Shown piece after piece: positions 1-7,404 of a stretch of 64,000 nt of DNA. Positions within the stretch are counted from its first letter, which is position 1, and the number at the start of each line of letters is the position of its first letter. The translations under genes and the position numbers were made by a program. The notes under the pieces were generated by a model. It saw only the letters and a list, made by a program, of their open reading frames with translations, searched no databases and was not told the DNA's origin. The DNA is from Acidobacteriaceae bacterium (lineage in GTDB: Bacteria > Acidobacteriota > Terriglobia > Terriglobales > Acidobacteriaceae), in the NCBI GenBank assembly GCA_903642235.1, contig CAHJWL010000001.1:62001-126000 (forward strand), given 5' to 3'.

Positions 1-2
1 CC

Positions 3-329
3 AACCTGATTCTGCACTTTCTGCATATGCCGATGCCCACGGGAGATGCGGGGCAGTTGAGCGAGATTATGGACCGCAGCAAGTGGATGACGTTTACCGG
101 GCTGGTGCAGCTGGTGGGCGGGATCCTGCTCTTGGTGGGGCGCTATGTTCCGCTCGGGCTGGCGCTGCTGGCTCCGGTGATCGTGAATATTCTGCTGTTT
201 CACTTTCTGCTGCTGAGCGGTTCGGGCTCCGTGCCGGCGCTGGTGGTCACGGCACTTGAGGTGTTTCTGATCTGGGCATATCGAGGGTACTTCCGGACGC
301 TGCTGGGATCGGCGCACGAGGTGAGTTAA
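3..329 (+). CDS. DoxX-like membrane protein, 5' end outside window
   Basis: The reading frame is open from the first bases of the window, so the start lies upstream; the first internal ATG is at 27. The visible part (about 109 residues) has a soluble stretch around MDRSKWMTF, then three hydrophobic segments (about residues 30-48, 50-70 and 75-92 of the visible part) ending in a short basic tail. The GRYVPLGLALLAPVIVN-type segment and the small size fit the DoxX/DoxD-like integral membrane family, which is linked in some bacteria to redox or sulfur metabolism. No specific function can be assigned and the N-terminal helix is missing. Confidence 0.6.
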   Translation, partial: NLILHFLHMPMPTGDAGQLSEIMDRSKWMTFTGLVQLVGGILLLVGRYVPLGLALLAPVIVNILLFHFLLLSGSGSVPALVVTALEVFLIWAYRGYFRTLLGSAHEVS

Positions 330-359
330 AATCCGCCCCCCCCGGTACTTTGCGGGTAA

Positions 360-463
360 AGTCCTCAGGATCGAGGGCTTAGGCCGGGTTCTTCGCGGAG
401 GAGTGCTGTTGCGAAGAGCTGCGGAGCGTGCGCGACGCGGTGGGCTGAAATCGTCCGAGGACT
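360..463. other. Possible structured RNA or paired intergenic element
   Basis: The DoxX-yjbR gap holds a nested set of complementary segments. An outer stem pairs AGTCCTC (360-366) with GAGGACT (457-463) and continues GGA/TCC and CG/CG across two single-base bulges. An inner hairpin pairs TCTTCGC (390-396) with GCGAAGA (411-417). The arrangement resembles a closed small RNA of about 105 nt, but it lacks recognisable motifs of 4.5S, tmRNA or RNase P RNA. Which strand would be transcribed is unknown. It may be chance pairing in GC-rich DNA. Confidence 0.25.
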
Positions 464-613
464 CAGGTAGGGAAGCGTTGGAGATCTCTGCGCTGTAGCC
501 CTCTCCGTTTCCGATGCATTGTTTTCCAGTCTACGGACCGGGATGAGGCAAGTACGCCAGACGGGGACCGAGGCTAGGACGGCTGGCTGGACCTCCGCGA
601 AGCGGCGAGGGGC

Positions 614-1081
614 TCAGCGCTTGCGCGATTTGACGGGTTTTGCCAGTGTCTGTTCTCTCTCGCTCAGACGATGGCGGCGGGCGGTGATGGCGCGTCGCTG
701 CTCGGCGGGTGGGAGGGCGAGGGTAGTGCGGGCTCGGGGGGTGAGCTTCGCGAGCGTGAGGGCATGGGCGCGACGGAGACGATCGTGCCATTCCGGCGTG
801 GAAAAGACGGTCCACTCGCTTGCCGCGATCCAGTGGATGCGGGCGAGGTAGGGGGCGGGGAGGAGGCCTCGGGTCTCGAGCAGGTCGCCATAGGCTTCAG
901 GGCCGACAGGGAAGGAGATGACGGGGTGGTTGGAGCGGGCGGGGTCGAGGTCGATCAGCGCGAACATCTTGCCGCCGATCGCCTTATCGCCTACCCAGAA
1001 GACGAGATTGTCGCCGGACTGTATGATTTCGACGACGTGCGGAAGCGTCAGGAGGAAGGCGCGGGTGCTCTCGACGGTCAT
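614..1081 (-). CDS. MmcQ/YjbR-like protein
   Basis: This 155-residue protein starts at the ATG at 1081; the longer open frame to 1321 only translates the GATCCC repeat array and was rejected. The N-terminal half (TVESTRAFLLTLPHVVE, then VFWVGDKAIGGKMFALIDLD) matches the YjbR/MmcQ fold: a 'double wing' of helices and sheet with a KMFA-type core and the later region with a PAPYLARIHW segment. Members are small cytosolic proteins proposed to bind DNA; their role is unsettled. The C-terminal 45 residues are Arg/Ala-rich and probably flexible. The gene stands alone, with the tandem array immediately upstream of its start. Confidence 0.75.
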   Translation of the reverse strand: MTVESTRAFLLTLPHVVEIIQSGDNLVFWVGDKAIGGKMFALIDLDPARSNHPVISFPVGPEAYGDLLETRGLLPAPYLARIHWIAASEWTVFSTPEWHDRLRRAHALTLAKLTPRARTTLALPPAEQRRAITARRHRLSEREQTLAKPVKSRKR

Positions 1082-1130
1082 GGCGAGAGTGTAGCCGCTG
1101 GTGCTTCTGGACGGACGGAGAGGGAGAAGT

Positions 1131-1466
1131 AGATCCCTACGGGATGACAAACAAAAGGGAGAAGCAGGGCCCTGCGGGATGAGGGCAAAAAGAAGAAGCG
1201 GATCCCTACGGGATGACAACAAAAGGGAAAGCGGGCCCTGCGGGATGACAAACAAAGGGAGAAGCAGATCCCTACGGGATGACAAACAAAAAGAAAGTAG
1301 ATCCTTACGGGATGAGAACAAAAGGGAGAAGCAGATCCCTACGGGATGACAAACAAAAGGGAAAGCGGATCCCTACGGGATGACAAACAAAAGGGAAAGC
1401 GGATCCCTACGGGATGACAAACAAAGGAGAGCTGATCTCTGCGGGATGAGAACAAAAGGAAGAAGC
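1131..1466. repeat. Tandem array of the GATCCCTACGGGATGACA element, about 10 copies
   Basis: About ten head-to-tail copies of a 32-35 bp unit begin near 1131, 1166, 1199, 1233, 1266, 1299, 1333, 1367, 1401 and 1434. Each unit holds AGATCCCTACGGGATGACA followed by a purine-rich tail (AACAAAAGGGAGAAGC type). The core ATCCC-TAC-GGGAT is an inverted repeat that could form a 5-bp hairpin. Copies vary mainly CTAC to CTGC and GATCCC to GGGCCC, the latter pair keeping part of the symmetry. No spacers separate copies. All copies point the same way as the single copies elsewhere in the window. Confidence 0.9.
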
Positions 1467-1513
1467 AAAGCCGCCTTTCCTGGCGCTTCTTCCTTGTCGA
1501 GAAAAGCTCTGTT

Positions 1514-1897
1514 CTATTTTCTCTGGCCGCTGAGTTTCGAGGCGGCTGCGGCTTTCTGGTCGCCCTTCTTTTCGCCGGAGCTCTGGCTCTTCTTCGGTTT
1601 GCAGCTGCCTTTTTCGCCCTGCTTTTTGCCAGGGGTGGGCTCGAAGCCGGGCCAGCAGGCGTTGGCGCTTGAGTCCTTCTTGCCGCCGGTGTCTTTTTTT
1701 GCGGATTTTTTGGCGGGGGTCTTTTTTGTGTCCGCGCCGGTGATGTGTTTGCGTGCGGCGGCGGTTTTGGTGCCTGCCGATTTGGTGGCACCCTTTGCGG
1801 GAGCCTTCTTTGCCGGAGCCTTTTTCGCTGCTGACTTTTTGGCGGGAGCTTTCTTTGCTGCTGACTTCTTTGCCGAGGCCTTCTTCGCTGTCGTCAT
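1514..1897 (-). CDS. Histone H1-like Lys/Ala-rich protein
   Basis: This is a 127-residue, extremely basic, low-complexity protein. Residues 1-75 are built from AKK/PAKK/SAAKK units, like the C-terminal tail of histone H1 and bacterial Hc1/HctB- or AlgR3-type proteins. Residues about 78-127 carry a distinct segment with one ACWPGFEPTPGKK motif, then more Lys/Gln-rich sequence. Proteins of this type bind DNA without sequence specificity and may compact the nucleoid; that role is inferred from composition only. Codon repeats make the DNA itself repetitive (1790-1890). No clear Shine-Dalgarno sequence is visible. It could instead bind RNA or polyphosphate. Confidence 0.65.
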   Translation of the reverse strand: MTTAKKASAKKSAAKKAPAKKSAAKKAPAKKAPAKGATKSAGTKTAAARKHITGADTKKTPAKKSAKKDTGGKKDSSANACWPGFEPTPGKKQGEKGSCKPKKSQSSGEKKGDQKAAAASKLSGQRK

Positions 1898-1959
1898 GAG
1901 TGTTAGGAAGCAGAAGACGCGAGGATCGCTGCCTCAGGTATGGTGCATTTTTTCTCGAT

Positions 1960-2391
1960 TCAGCGAAGCCGCAGGCGAATTGGTCCTTTTGCGGTGGAGG
2001 GATCGACGATACGGCCGCCCTGCGTGATCACGATACGACCGGCGGCGACCAGACGGCGCGCGGCGGCGCGGGCGGGTTCCATCAGCGGCTGCCAGGTCTC
2101 GGGGGCTTCGGGTGCGGAGGGCGTTTGCGCACGAGCGACGGCGCGCGCGGCCTCAGACGGACAGATGGTCTTGTCGCGGCCGCGACCGGCGAGGAGAGCG
2201 AGGATGGTCTGTTCGAGCTCGAGATCCTGCGGGGAGGGCTTGTGGGTGCGGCAGGCATCCGAGCAGAAACGGATATTGTCCCAATCGCGCTCCCACTTCC
2301 TGCGCCAGGTGATGGTGCGGCCGCAGGTGGCGCAGGTCTTGTCCGGATGCCCGGCGGTGACGGATTGCGGTTTGGGTCTGCGGTCGGGCAC
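1960..2391 (-). CDS. DUF2256-DUF3253 two-domain protein
   Basis: The protein joins a small zinc-ribbon-like DUF2256 domain ([16 protein letters not shown], with CxxC and a second CSDACR pair, and the W-rich spacer typical of the family) to a DUF3253 domain ([21 protein letters not shown] through [18 protein letters not shown], a winged-helix-like fold). The four cysteines probably hold one metal ion. The function is not established. The start is uncertain: GTG at 2391 gives 143 residues beginning just before the zinc ribbon; the open frame runs to ATG 2499, but that extension lies inside a repeat and hairpin. It lies 62 bases upstream of the H1-like gene on the same strand. Confidence 0.75.
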   Translation of the reverse strand: MPDRRPKPQSVTAGHPDKTCATCGRTITWRRKWERDWDNIRFCSDACRTHKPSPQDLELEQTILALLAGRGRDKTICPSEAARAVARAQTPSAPEAPETWQPLMEPARAAARRLVAAGRIVITQGGRIVDPSTAKGPIRLRLR

Positions 2392-2429
2392 TGACTGATT
2401 CGATGCTTGTGCGGAGACGTGAAGGCAGC

Positions 2430-2612
2430 GGTGGGGTGGGCGAGGGCGGTCGGCCTGGCGGCCGACGAACCCATGCATGACGGTAAGGCTGTCATGCATG
2501 GGGCACCCGCCCTTCGGGGTAGCGGTTTGGGCTACGGTGGGGTGTGTTCCGGTGGTGTCCGTTGGGCGGGGGTGGTCGGCCTGGCGGCCGATGAACCCAC
2601 GCGCGACGGTGA
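2430..2612. repeat. Pair of imperfect direct repeats with an 11-bp hairpin
   Basis: Two imperfect copies of a unit containing GGTCGGCCTGGCGGCCGA, then GAACCCA and GACGGT(A/G)AGGCT, lie about 130 bases apart (about 2449 and 2574). The first block is itself palindromic (TCGGCC-TGGC-GGCCGA). In the first copy CCATGCATGAC (2471-2481) pairs perfectly with GTCATGCATGG (2491-2501) across nine bases; in the second copy this hairpin has decayed. The layout suggests a small palindromic dispersed element. There is no T-tract, so it is not a standard terminator. No gene is supported here apart from the possible N-terminal extension of the DUF3253 gene. Confidence 0.65.
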
Positions 2613-2618
2613 GGCTTG

Positions 2619-4337
2619 CTATGCGTCGTCGTAGTCCTCGGTGAGGGAGAGCAGGAAGGCCGTGAGGGCGTTGACGTCGTCGGGTGTGATGTTCATGTTG
2701 CTGAACTCGGGAGGTGCGTTGCGGAGCTTGCCGGCGCGGGCGAGGGCGGAGGACTGGATATAGAAGGTGATGACGTCGTTGAGCCCGGCGCGGCTGCCGT
2801 TGTGGAGGTACGGGGCGGAGTCGACGAGGTCACGGAGGATGGGGGTTTTGTACTGGCTGATGGTGGAGGCGAGGCCGCTGTCGGCGGAGCAGTCTGTCCG
2901 CGGGGCTCCGGCAGACCCTGCGGCGCAGACGAACTGCCGGAGTTTGTCCTGCGGGTTGGGGTAGTCCGGATTCATCCAGACGTTCCAGAGGCCGAGATCG
3001 GCGTACTCGGGATGATCGGCGCTGGCGGGGCGACGCAGCGGCTCGGCCGCGTTGGGATGCTGCGGGGTCCGGGGCATCCAGACATCGGGGGCTGCGGAAC
3101 GCTCGCCGAGGCCGGGGATGTGGAGGGCAAGGAAGGAGCCGGCGCCGTGGATGGTGTCGTACTCATCCTGAGCGACGCCCGTGTTGTGGAAGGAGAAGTC
3201 GGTGAAGTCGGGCGGTGTGTGGCAGGCGGCGCAGTTGCCGGCGTGAGCGGTGGAGCCGGTGGAGGCGCGAAGGAAGATTTTGAGGCCGGCGAGCTCGAGG
3301 GCGCCGAACTGGAAGGGCTGGTCATGGTAGGCGAAGGTGCCATCGGAGGCGGTGACCCAGACGGGGTTTGAGAGGGCGTCGATGTCCTTCAACAGGCGCT
3401 GGCCGTAGGCGATTTTTGATTCGCCGGTGAGCGGTTGACGCGGCAGTTGATTGCGCTGGAGCCAGAGATCGAAGGGGGAGGCAACGTAGCGGTTGTAGTT
3501 GTCCTGTTTGAATTGCAGGTCCTTGAAGTACTGTGCGATGCAGAGAGCGACCTCCTGAACGATCTGCATGTCCGTCGCGGTCGCGACGTCGATGCGCTGC
3601 GAGGCGGGGAGGAGAATGTCGGAGGTGATGCGCGTGTCGGCGCCTTTGAAGAGGACGCCGTAGGAGAGGCCGTTTGACCGGTCGGCGGCGAGCTGATCCG
3701 ATCCGTTGTCGTTGCGGATGACCTGAGCAATGTGATGGATGGCGAGGTAGTACTCGCTGGCGTCCCAGCCGAAGTTGCGACCGGCCATGGTGCCGATCAC
3801 GAGGTCTTCGCCGGAGTTGAACTCGCCGTCGAAGTGGAGGAACTGCAGGCCGCCATCGGTGCGGAAGGTGCCAACCATCTGCTGCGCATTGCGCGGTGTG
3901 GTGATGTAGCCGTTGAGGGTTTCGGGAAGGAGGCTGCGGGTGGTGAAGTCAGCGTAGGTGCGGTTGCCGGCGCCGGCGACTCCCTGGAACTCGGTGACGA
4001 AGTGGCAGGAGCGACAGTTGATGCTGTTGCCGGCGAAGGGACCGGGAAGGCTGCCGCTGCCGTTCGGCACGTTGGCAACGATGGAATCGCCTGCCGAGAG
4101 CGGCGTGTTGTAGTCCTTCATGTGCTCGAAGAAGAACTTGGCGAAACGGGTATCGAGGAAGAGACGCTCGCCGATGGGGTCGGATGCGGGCGTGGCGGCC
4201 TCATTTTCCGTGCTGATGGCGGGGGCGGTTCCGGATCCGCAGCCGAGCACGAGACCGGCAAGAGCGACGCTGCCGAGCAGAGCCGGGAGGAGGGTGGAGA
4301 CGACGGAGCGCGATCGTGGCGGGACGGAGATAAGCAT
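2619..4337 (-). CDS. Di-haem cytochrome c lipoprotein, CcpA/MauG-like
   Basis: This 572-residue exported protein has a lipoprotein signal with lipobox LVLGC (Cys33), so it is probably anchored to a membrane. Two CxxCH haem-attachment sites lie at Cys108-His112 (CRSCH) and Cys369-His373 (CAACH). The C-terminal part ([18 protein letters not shown], then FLLSL) is characteristic of the bacterial di-haem cytochrome c peroxidase/MauG superfamily. Members reduce peroxide or oxidise other substrates in the periplasm. At 572 residues it is longer than classical CcpA (about 330) because of long inserts, so peroxidase activity is not assured. Its ATG overlaps the stop of the cytochrome c gene by one base, indicating translational coupling in a three-gene operon. 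Confidence 0.8.
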   Translation of the reverse strand: MLISVPPRSRSVVSTLLPALLGSVALAGLVLGCGSGTAPAISTENEAATPASDPIGERLFLDTRFAKFFFEHMKDYNTPLSAGDSIVANVPNGSGSLPGPFAGNSINCRSCHFVTEFQGVAGAGNRTYADFTTRSLLPETLNGYITTPRNAQQMVGTFRTDGGLQFLHFDGEFNSGEDLVIGTMAGRNFGWDASEYYLAIHHIAQVIRNDNGSDQLAADRSNGLSYGVLFKGADTRITSDILLPASQRIDVATATDMQIVQEVALCIAQYFKDLQFKQDNYNRYVASPFDLWLQRNQLPRQPLTGESKIAYGQRLLKDIDALSNPVWVTASDGTFAYHDQPFQFGALELAGLKIFLRASTGSTAHAGNCAACHTPPDFTDFSFHNTGVAQDEYDTIHGAGSFLALHIPGLGERSAAPDVWMPRTPQHPNAAEPLRRPASADHPEYADLGLWNVWMNPDYPNPQDKLRQFVCAAGSAGAPRTDCSADSGLASTISQYKTPILRDLVDSAPYLHNGSRAGLNDVITFYIQSSALARAGKLRNAPPEFSNMNITPDDVNALTAFLLSLTEDYDDA

Positions 4338-4807
4338 TAGCGAGAGACTCCCTGCGATGAAGGGGTGGAGCGTGGGACGGAGGCCGCTGCGGAGAGAGGA
4401 GACGGGCCGGCATCGGCGGCATTGAGGGCGCGCAGATAGGCGACAAGCTGCCAGCGCTCGCCCGGGGGCAGACTGATCCAGGGGGGCATGCCGCGCCAGG
4501 GAACGCCATTGTTCATGAGCCAGAACAGGTCACCGTCGGAGGCGTTGTTGACACGGTCGCTGATGACGGAAGGGCGGTTGTGGAGGCCGCCGCCGTCGTC
4601 GCCATGGCATTTGGCGCACTCGTTATGGAAGACCTGGGCGCCACCGGCGGCGGCCTTCCCCCGGGACTCCGATGTGGCAAGCAGGGGGCTCGAACGGGCG
4701 TGGTCAGCCGTCGAGACGCGGTGCAGCCAGGAACCATCGGCTGCGCCCATGAGGAAGGCAGCGGAGAGGATGGTGCACGTGAGGCCGAGGGAACGGCGCA
4801 GACTCAT
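4337..4807 (-). CDS. Small class I-type cytochrome c
   Basis: This is a 156-residue protein with an N-terminal signal sequence (about residues 1-22), one haem-binding CAKCH at Cys64-His68, and a WRGMPPW motif whose Met107 is the likely sixth haem ligand. The PWISLPPGERWQLVAYLRAL tail is typical of monohaem cytochromes c that shuttle electrons in the periplasm. Its start overlaps the stop of the upstream outer-membrane gene (ATGA) and its stop overlaps the start of the di-haem gene (TAATG), so all three are probably translated together. The likely role is electron delivery to or from the di-haem partner. Confidence 0.85.
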   Translation of the reverse strand: MSLRRSLGLTCTILSAAFLMGAADGSWLHRVSTADHARSSPLLATSESRGKAAAGGAQVFHNECAKCHGDDGGGLHNRPSVISDRVNNASDGDLFWLMNNGVPWRGMPPWISLPPGERWQLVAYLRALNAADAGPSPLSAAASVPRSTPSSQGVSR

Positions 4808-5694
4808 CGGGACCTCCGAAAAAGATCGCGGAACTGGTTGATTTCATAGGCGACCTTGAGCCGCCAGAGCACGCTGGCGCTGTTGGCGTTGACGCCGAAC
4901 TCAGGGCCGAAGAGGATGGTAAGGTTGCGCGGGGCGCTGTAGGAGACCGTGGGGCCGGCGTACTGCGAGGTGCCGGAGAGGCCGAAGGTGTAGCGGGTGC
5001 CGAGACCGCCGAAGAGCTCTCCGCCGACGGCAAAGTACTGGCGGCAGACAACGCAGTGGTGGGCGCTGGCCTCGTTGGCGAGGGGGCGGCTGACGGCAAG
5101 GGCGTAGCCGAACTCCCAGGGCTCATTCGAGATGTTCTTCTCGGCAATGATGTTTTCGGAGACGTTGACGCCTTTTATGTAGCTGGAGGCGATGAGCTTG
5201 CCTTCGACGGATCGCTCGATGTCACTGCGGAGCGGGGCGTTGGCGACCTGCTGATCCTGGATTGTGTGGTTGCCGGTGACCTCGAGAAAGCTCTTATCGG
5301 CCTGGCTGATGTCCTCGTACTCGACGTAGACGACGGGGTTGATCCAGTGCGAGCGACGGAGTGGACGGAAGCGATTTTCCAGGCGGAAGCCAGTGAAGAC
5401 GGTGGAGTCGTGCGCGGTAGTCTGCCCCTGAAAGTAGGCTTCGGCAGTCCACCACGCCCTGATGCCGTACTCGACTTCAAAGGTCTGGGCGTAGAAGGGG
5501 TTGGCGTCTTTGGGCGTGCTGTAGATGTTCTGGGTGGCGAATTCGAGGTTGCCGGGCTCTTCGAGGACGTCGGAGTAGGTGACGACGTAGGGTGGTTCCT
5601 GCGCGTGGGCCGCTCCGCAGAGTACGAGAAGACAGAGACTTTTTAGGAGCCATGCGGAGCAGGGCTGGTCGGGTCGGGACATGCAGAGCACCAT
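4804..5694 (-). CDS. Putative outer-membrane beta-barrel protein of the cytochrome operon
   Basis: This 296-residue protein has a signal peptide ending near GAAHA (about residue 31). The rest alternates polar and aromatic residues in short strands (for example HWINPVVYVEYED and LTILFGPEFGVN), which fits a small beta-barrel. An unusual HHCVVC motif sits at residues 212-217 and could bind a metal or form a disulfide; it is not a CxxCH haem site. As first gene of the operon it may provide the outer-membrane component for two downstream cytochromes. The start could also be the ATG at 5682. No named family was recognised. Confidence 0.6.
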   Translation of the reverse strand: MVLCMSRPDQPCSAWLLKSLCLLVLCGAAHAQEPPYVVTYSDVLEEPGNLEFATQNIYSTPKDANPFYAQTFEVEYGIRAWWTAEAYFQGQTTAHDSTVFTGFRLENRFRPLRRSHWINPVVYVEYEDISQADKSFLEVTGNHTIQDQQVANAPLRSDIERSVEGKLIASSYIKGVNVSENIIAEKNISNEPWEFGYALAVSRPLANEASAHHCVVCRQYFAVGGELFGGLGTRYTFGLSGTSQYAGPTVSYSAPRNLTILFGPEFGVNANSASVLWRLKVAYEINQFRDLFRRSR

Positions 5695-5714
5695 CTAGGA
5701 CTGAAAGTGTCTGG

Positions 5715-5757
5715 ATTATAGCCGACCCATTGGGTCGTACTTCAAAATAATTTGAAG
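5715..5757 (-). promoter_or_regulatory. Promoter with internal palindrome ahead of the cytochrome operon
   Basis: Read on the minus strand, a consensus -10 TATAAT lies at 5720-5715 and TTGAAG at 5745-5740 is a plausible -35, with a rather long 19-base gap. Inside the gap is a perfect palindrome CGACCCA-T-TGGGTCG (5723-5737). The -35 lies in a second, AT-rich inverted repeat, CTTCAAA-ATAA-TTTGAAG (5740-5757), which could also end transcription of the P450 gene. The arrangement suggests a repressor-controlled promoter. The predicted RNA start is only about 15 bases from the ATG at 5694, which mildly favours the later start at 5682. Confidence 0.55.
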
Positions 5758-5782
5758 CGTTTGGAGTTTTGCTGAAAACGGG

Positions 5783-7276
5783 CTAAATGGCGCGGAGATC
5801 GAGATGAAGGGGGAGCCCGTGGCGTGGGCGGAGGCTGATGGCGGGGTTGATAGCCAGTTTGGCGGGGGCGTTGGGCGGCAGGGTCAGGCGCCAGACGCGA
5901 GCGATTGTGGCGAGGGTGAGGGCGCCTTCCATCCAAGCGAGGCCTTCGGCGATGCACTGGCGGCCGCCGCCGGCGAAGGGGAAGTAGGCGTAGCGGGGAA
6001 GTGCGGCCTTGCGCTCCGGCGTGAAGCGGGAGGGGTCAAAGCGGTCGGGGTCGGGGAAGAATCGCTCGTCGCGGTGGACGGCGAACTGTGGGGCGAGGAG
6101 GGCGGCGCCGACGGGGATAGTGTAGCCGGCGATCTGGTAGCTGGAGATGCAGGAGCGGGCGGTGACCCAGACGGGCGGGTAGAGGCGCATGGCTTCGGCG
6201 AAGACCTGCGTGGCAAAGGGGAGGTTGGGGTAGTCGGCGGCAGAGGGGTTGCGGGTGGGGCCGAGGACGGCGATGGCTTCCGTGTGGAGCTGCTGCTGGG
6301 CTTCGGGGTGGACGGCGAGGAGGTAGAGGGCGAAGGAGAGGGCGTTGGCGGTGGTCTCATGGCCGGCGAGCAGGATGGTGACGCACTCGTCGTGGATTTG
6401 CCGGTCGGACATCTGGTTGGAAGCCGCAGCGGTGTCTTCGGGGTCGGTGGCGGCGAGGAGCATGGAGAGCAGATCGCCGCGATCGGGGGCGTCGGCCGGC
6501 TCGGCGCGGCGCTCGGCGATCATGCGGTTGATGAGGGTGTCGAGGTGGAGTTTGCCGCGCTGGAGGCGGCGCATGGACGGAACCGGCAGGCGCTGAATGG
6601 TCTGGGAGAAGGGGAGAAAGGCGAGCGGAAGGAAGCTCATGAAGCTGTCGACGGCGGAGGCGACGGCCTCGATGTTGTCGAGGTGGTCGAGATCGAAGAG
6701 GCATTTGCCGACGATGCGGAGGGCGAGCTCGAGCATGTCGGCGTGGAGGTCGCGGGTGGTGCCGGGCTGCCAGGCGGAGGTCATGCGGGCGGCGGCGTCC
6801 GAGATGACGATGCCGTAGCCGGCGATGCGGTCGCGATGAAAGGCGGGCTGGGCGAGGCGACGCTGCCGCATGTGGAGGGGCTCCTCGCTGGTGAGGAGGC
6901 CGTTGCCGAGGACGGTGCGGGCGCGCTGCATGACGACGTTGCGATGGTGGTGGATGCTGTCCGTGGTCATGAAATCGCGGATGAGATCAGGGTGGTTGAG
7001 CTGGTAGATGTGGCGGCCGAAGGCGCGATAGTGGACGAGATCGCCATGCTGCCGGGCGGAGCTGAGCATGAGATCGGCGGAGGTGGAGCGGAAGGCTTCG
7101 CCTGAAAGGATGCGGGGCAGGAATGCCGGGCCAGCGGGGTAGCGGGGATCACGGCCGGGGCGGACGTCGAGTGGGGGAAGGGGCACGAGGTGAGTGTAGA
7201 CGCGCGGGGTGGCGCGGCCCTCTTCGCTGATCAAGTGCAGTTTGGTGGGGGTGAAGTGAGTTCGACTCCTGTGCAA
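5783..7276 (-). CDS. Cytochrome P450
   Basis: A complete P450 fold is visible. The I-helix oxygen-activation motif AGHETT is at residues 304-309, the K-helix ExxR (EAMR) at 361-364, a PDRFDPSRF segment near 410, and the haem-binding loop FAGGGRQC ends in the thiolate ligand Cys441. The protein would hydroxylate or otherwise oxidise a small hydrophobic substrate using NADPH-fed redox partners, none of which is next to it. There is no membrane anchor. Sequence style is closest to the self-sufficient/eukaryote-like bacterial P450 groups such as CYP102- or CYP110-related enzymes; the substrate is unknown. The first 30 residues are weakly supported and a GTG around residue 31 is an alternative start. 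Confidence 0.9.
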   Translation of the reverse strand: MHRSRTHFTPTKLHLISEEGRATPRVYTHLVPLPPLDVRPGRDPRYPAGPAFLPRILSGEAFRSTSADLMLSSARQHGDLVHYRAFGRHIYQLNHPDLIRDFMTTDSIHHHRNVVMQRARTVLGNGLLTSEEPLHMRQRRLAQPAFHRDRIAGYGIVISDAAARMTSAWQPGTTRDLHADMLELALRIVGKCLFDLDHLDNIEAVASAVDSFMSFLPLAFLPFSQTIQRLPVPSMRRLQRGKLHLDTLINRMIAERRAEPADAPDRGDLLSMLLAATDPEDTAAASNQMSDRQIHDECVTILLAGHETTANALSFALYLLAVHPEAQQQLHTEAIAVLGPTRNPSAADYPNLPFATQVFAEAMRLYPPVWVTARSCISSYQIAGYTIPVGAALLAPQFAVHRDERFFPDPDRFDPSRFTPERKAALPRYAYFPFAGGGRQCIAEGLAWMEGALTLATIARVWRLTLPPNAPAKLAINPAISLRPRHGLPLHLDLRAI

Positions 7277-7404
7277 TCCTGTGCGGCGTGCTGAATGTCT
7301 TCAGCGGTTGGGCAGAGACGCGAGCGCCGGGAGGTACGGCTGTTCGTTGTGGAACGAAAGCTACAGTAGGCTTTGCTTGTACAAGAGAAAGGATTCTTGC
7401 CGCT

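Noticed and set aside
360..463. 4.5S (SRP) RNA or tmRNA
   Set aside because: The GGAAGGAAGCAGC-type SRP apex and the tRNA-like ends of tmRNA are absent.
1131..1466. CRISPR array
   Set aside because: The units are contiguous and similar along their whole length, with no unique spacers, and no cas gene is present.
1101..2027. Long open frames on both strands across the GATCCC array
   Set aside because: They only translate the repeat (RSLRDDK and SSRRDLL peptides) and lack independent start signals.
2471..2501. Intrinsic terminator
   Set aside because: The hairpin is perfect but no T-tract follows on either strand and its partner repeat copy lacks it.
5804..7105. 433-codon plus-strand frame antisense to the P450
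   Set aside because: GC-rich shadow with Gly/Glu/Val-rich composition; the minus-strand P450 has all catalytic motifs.
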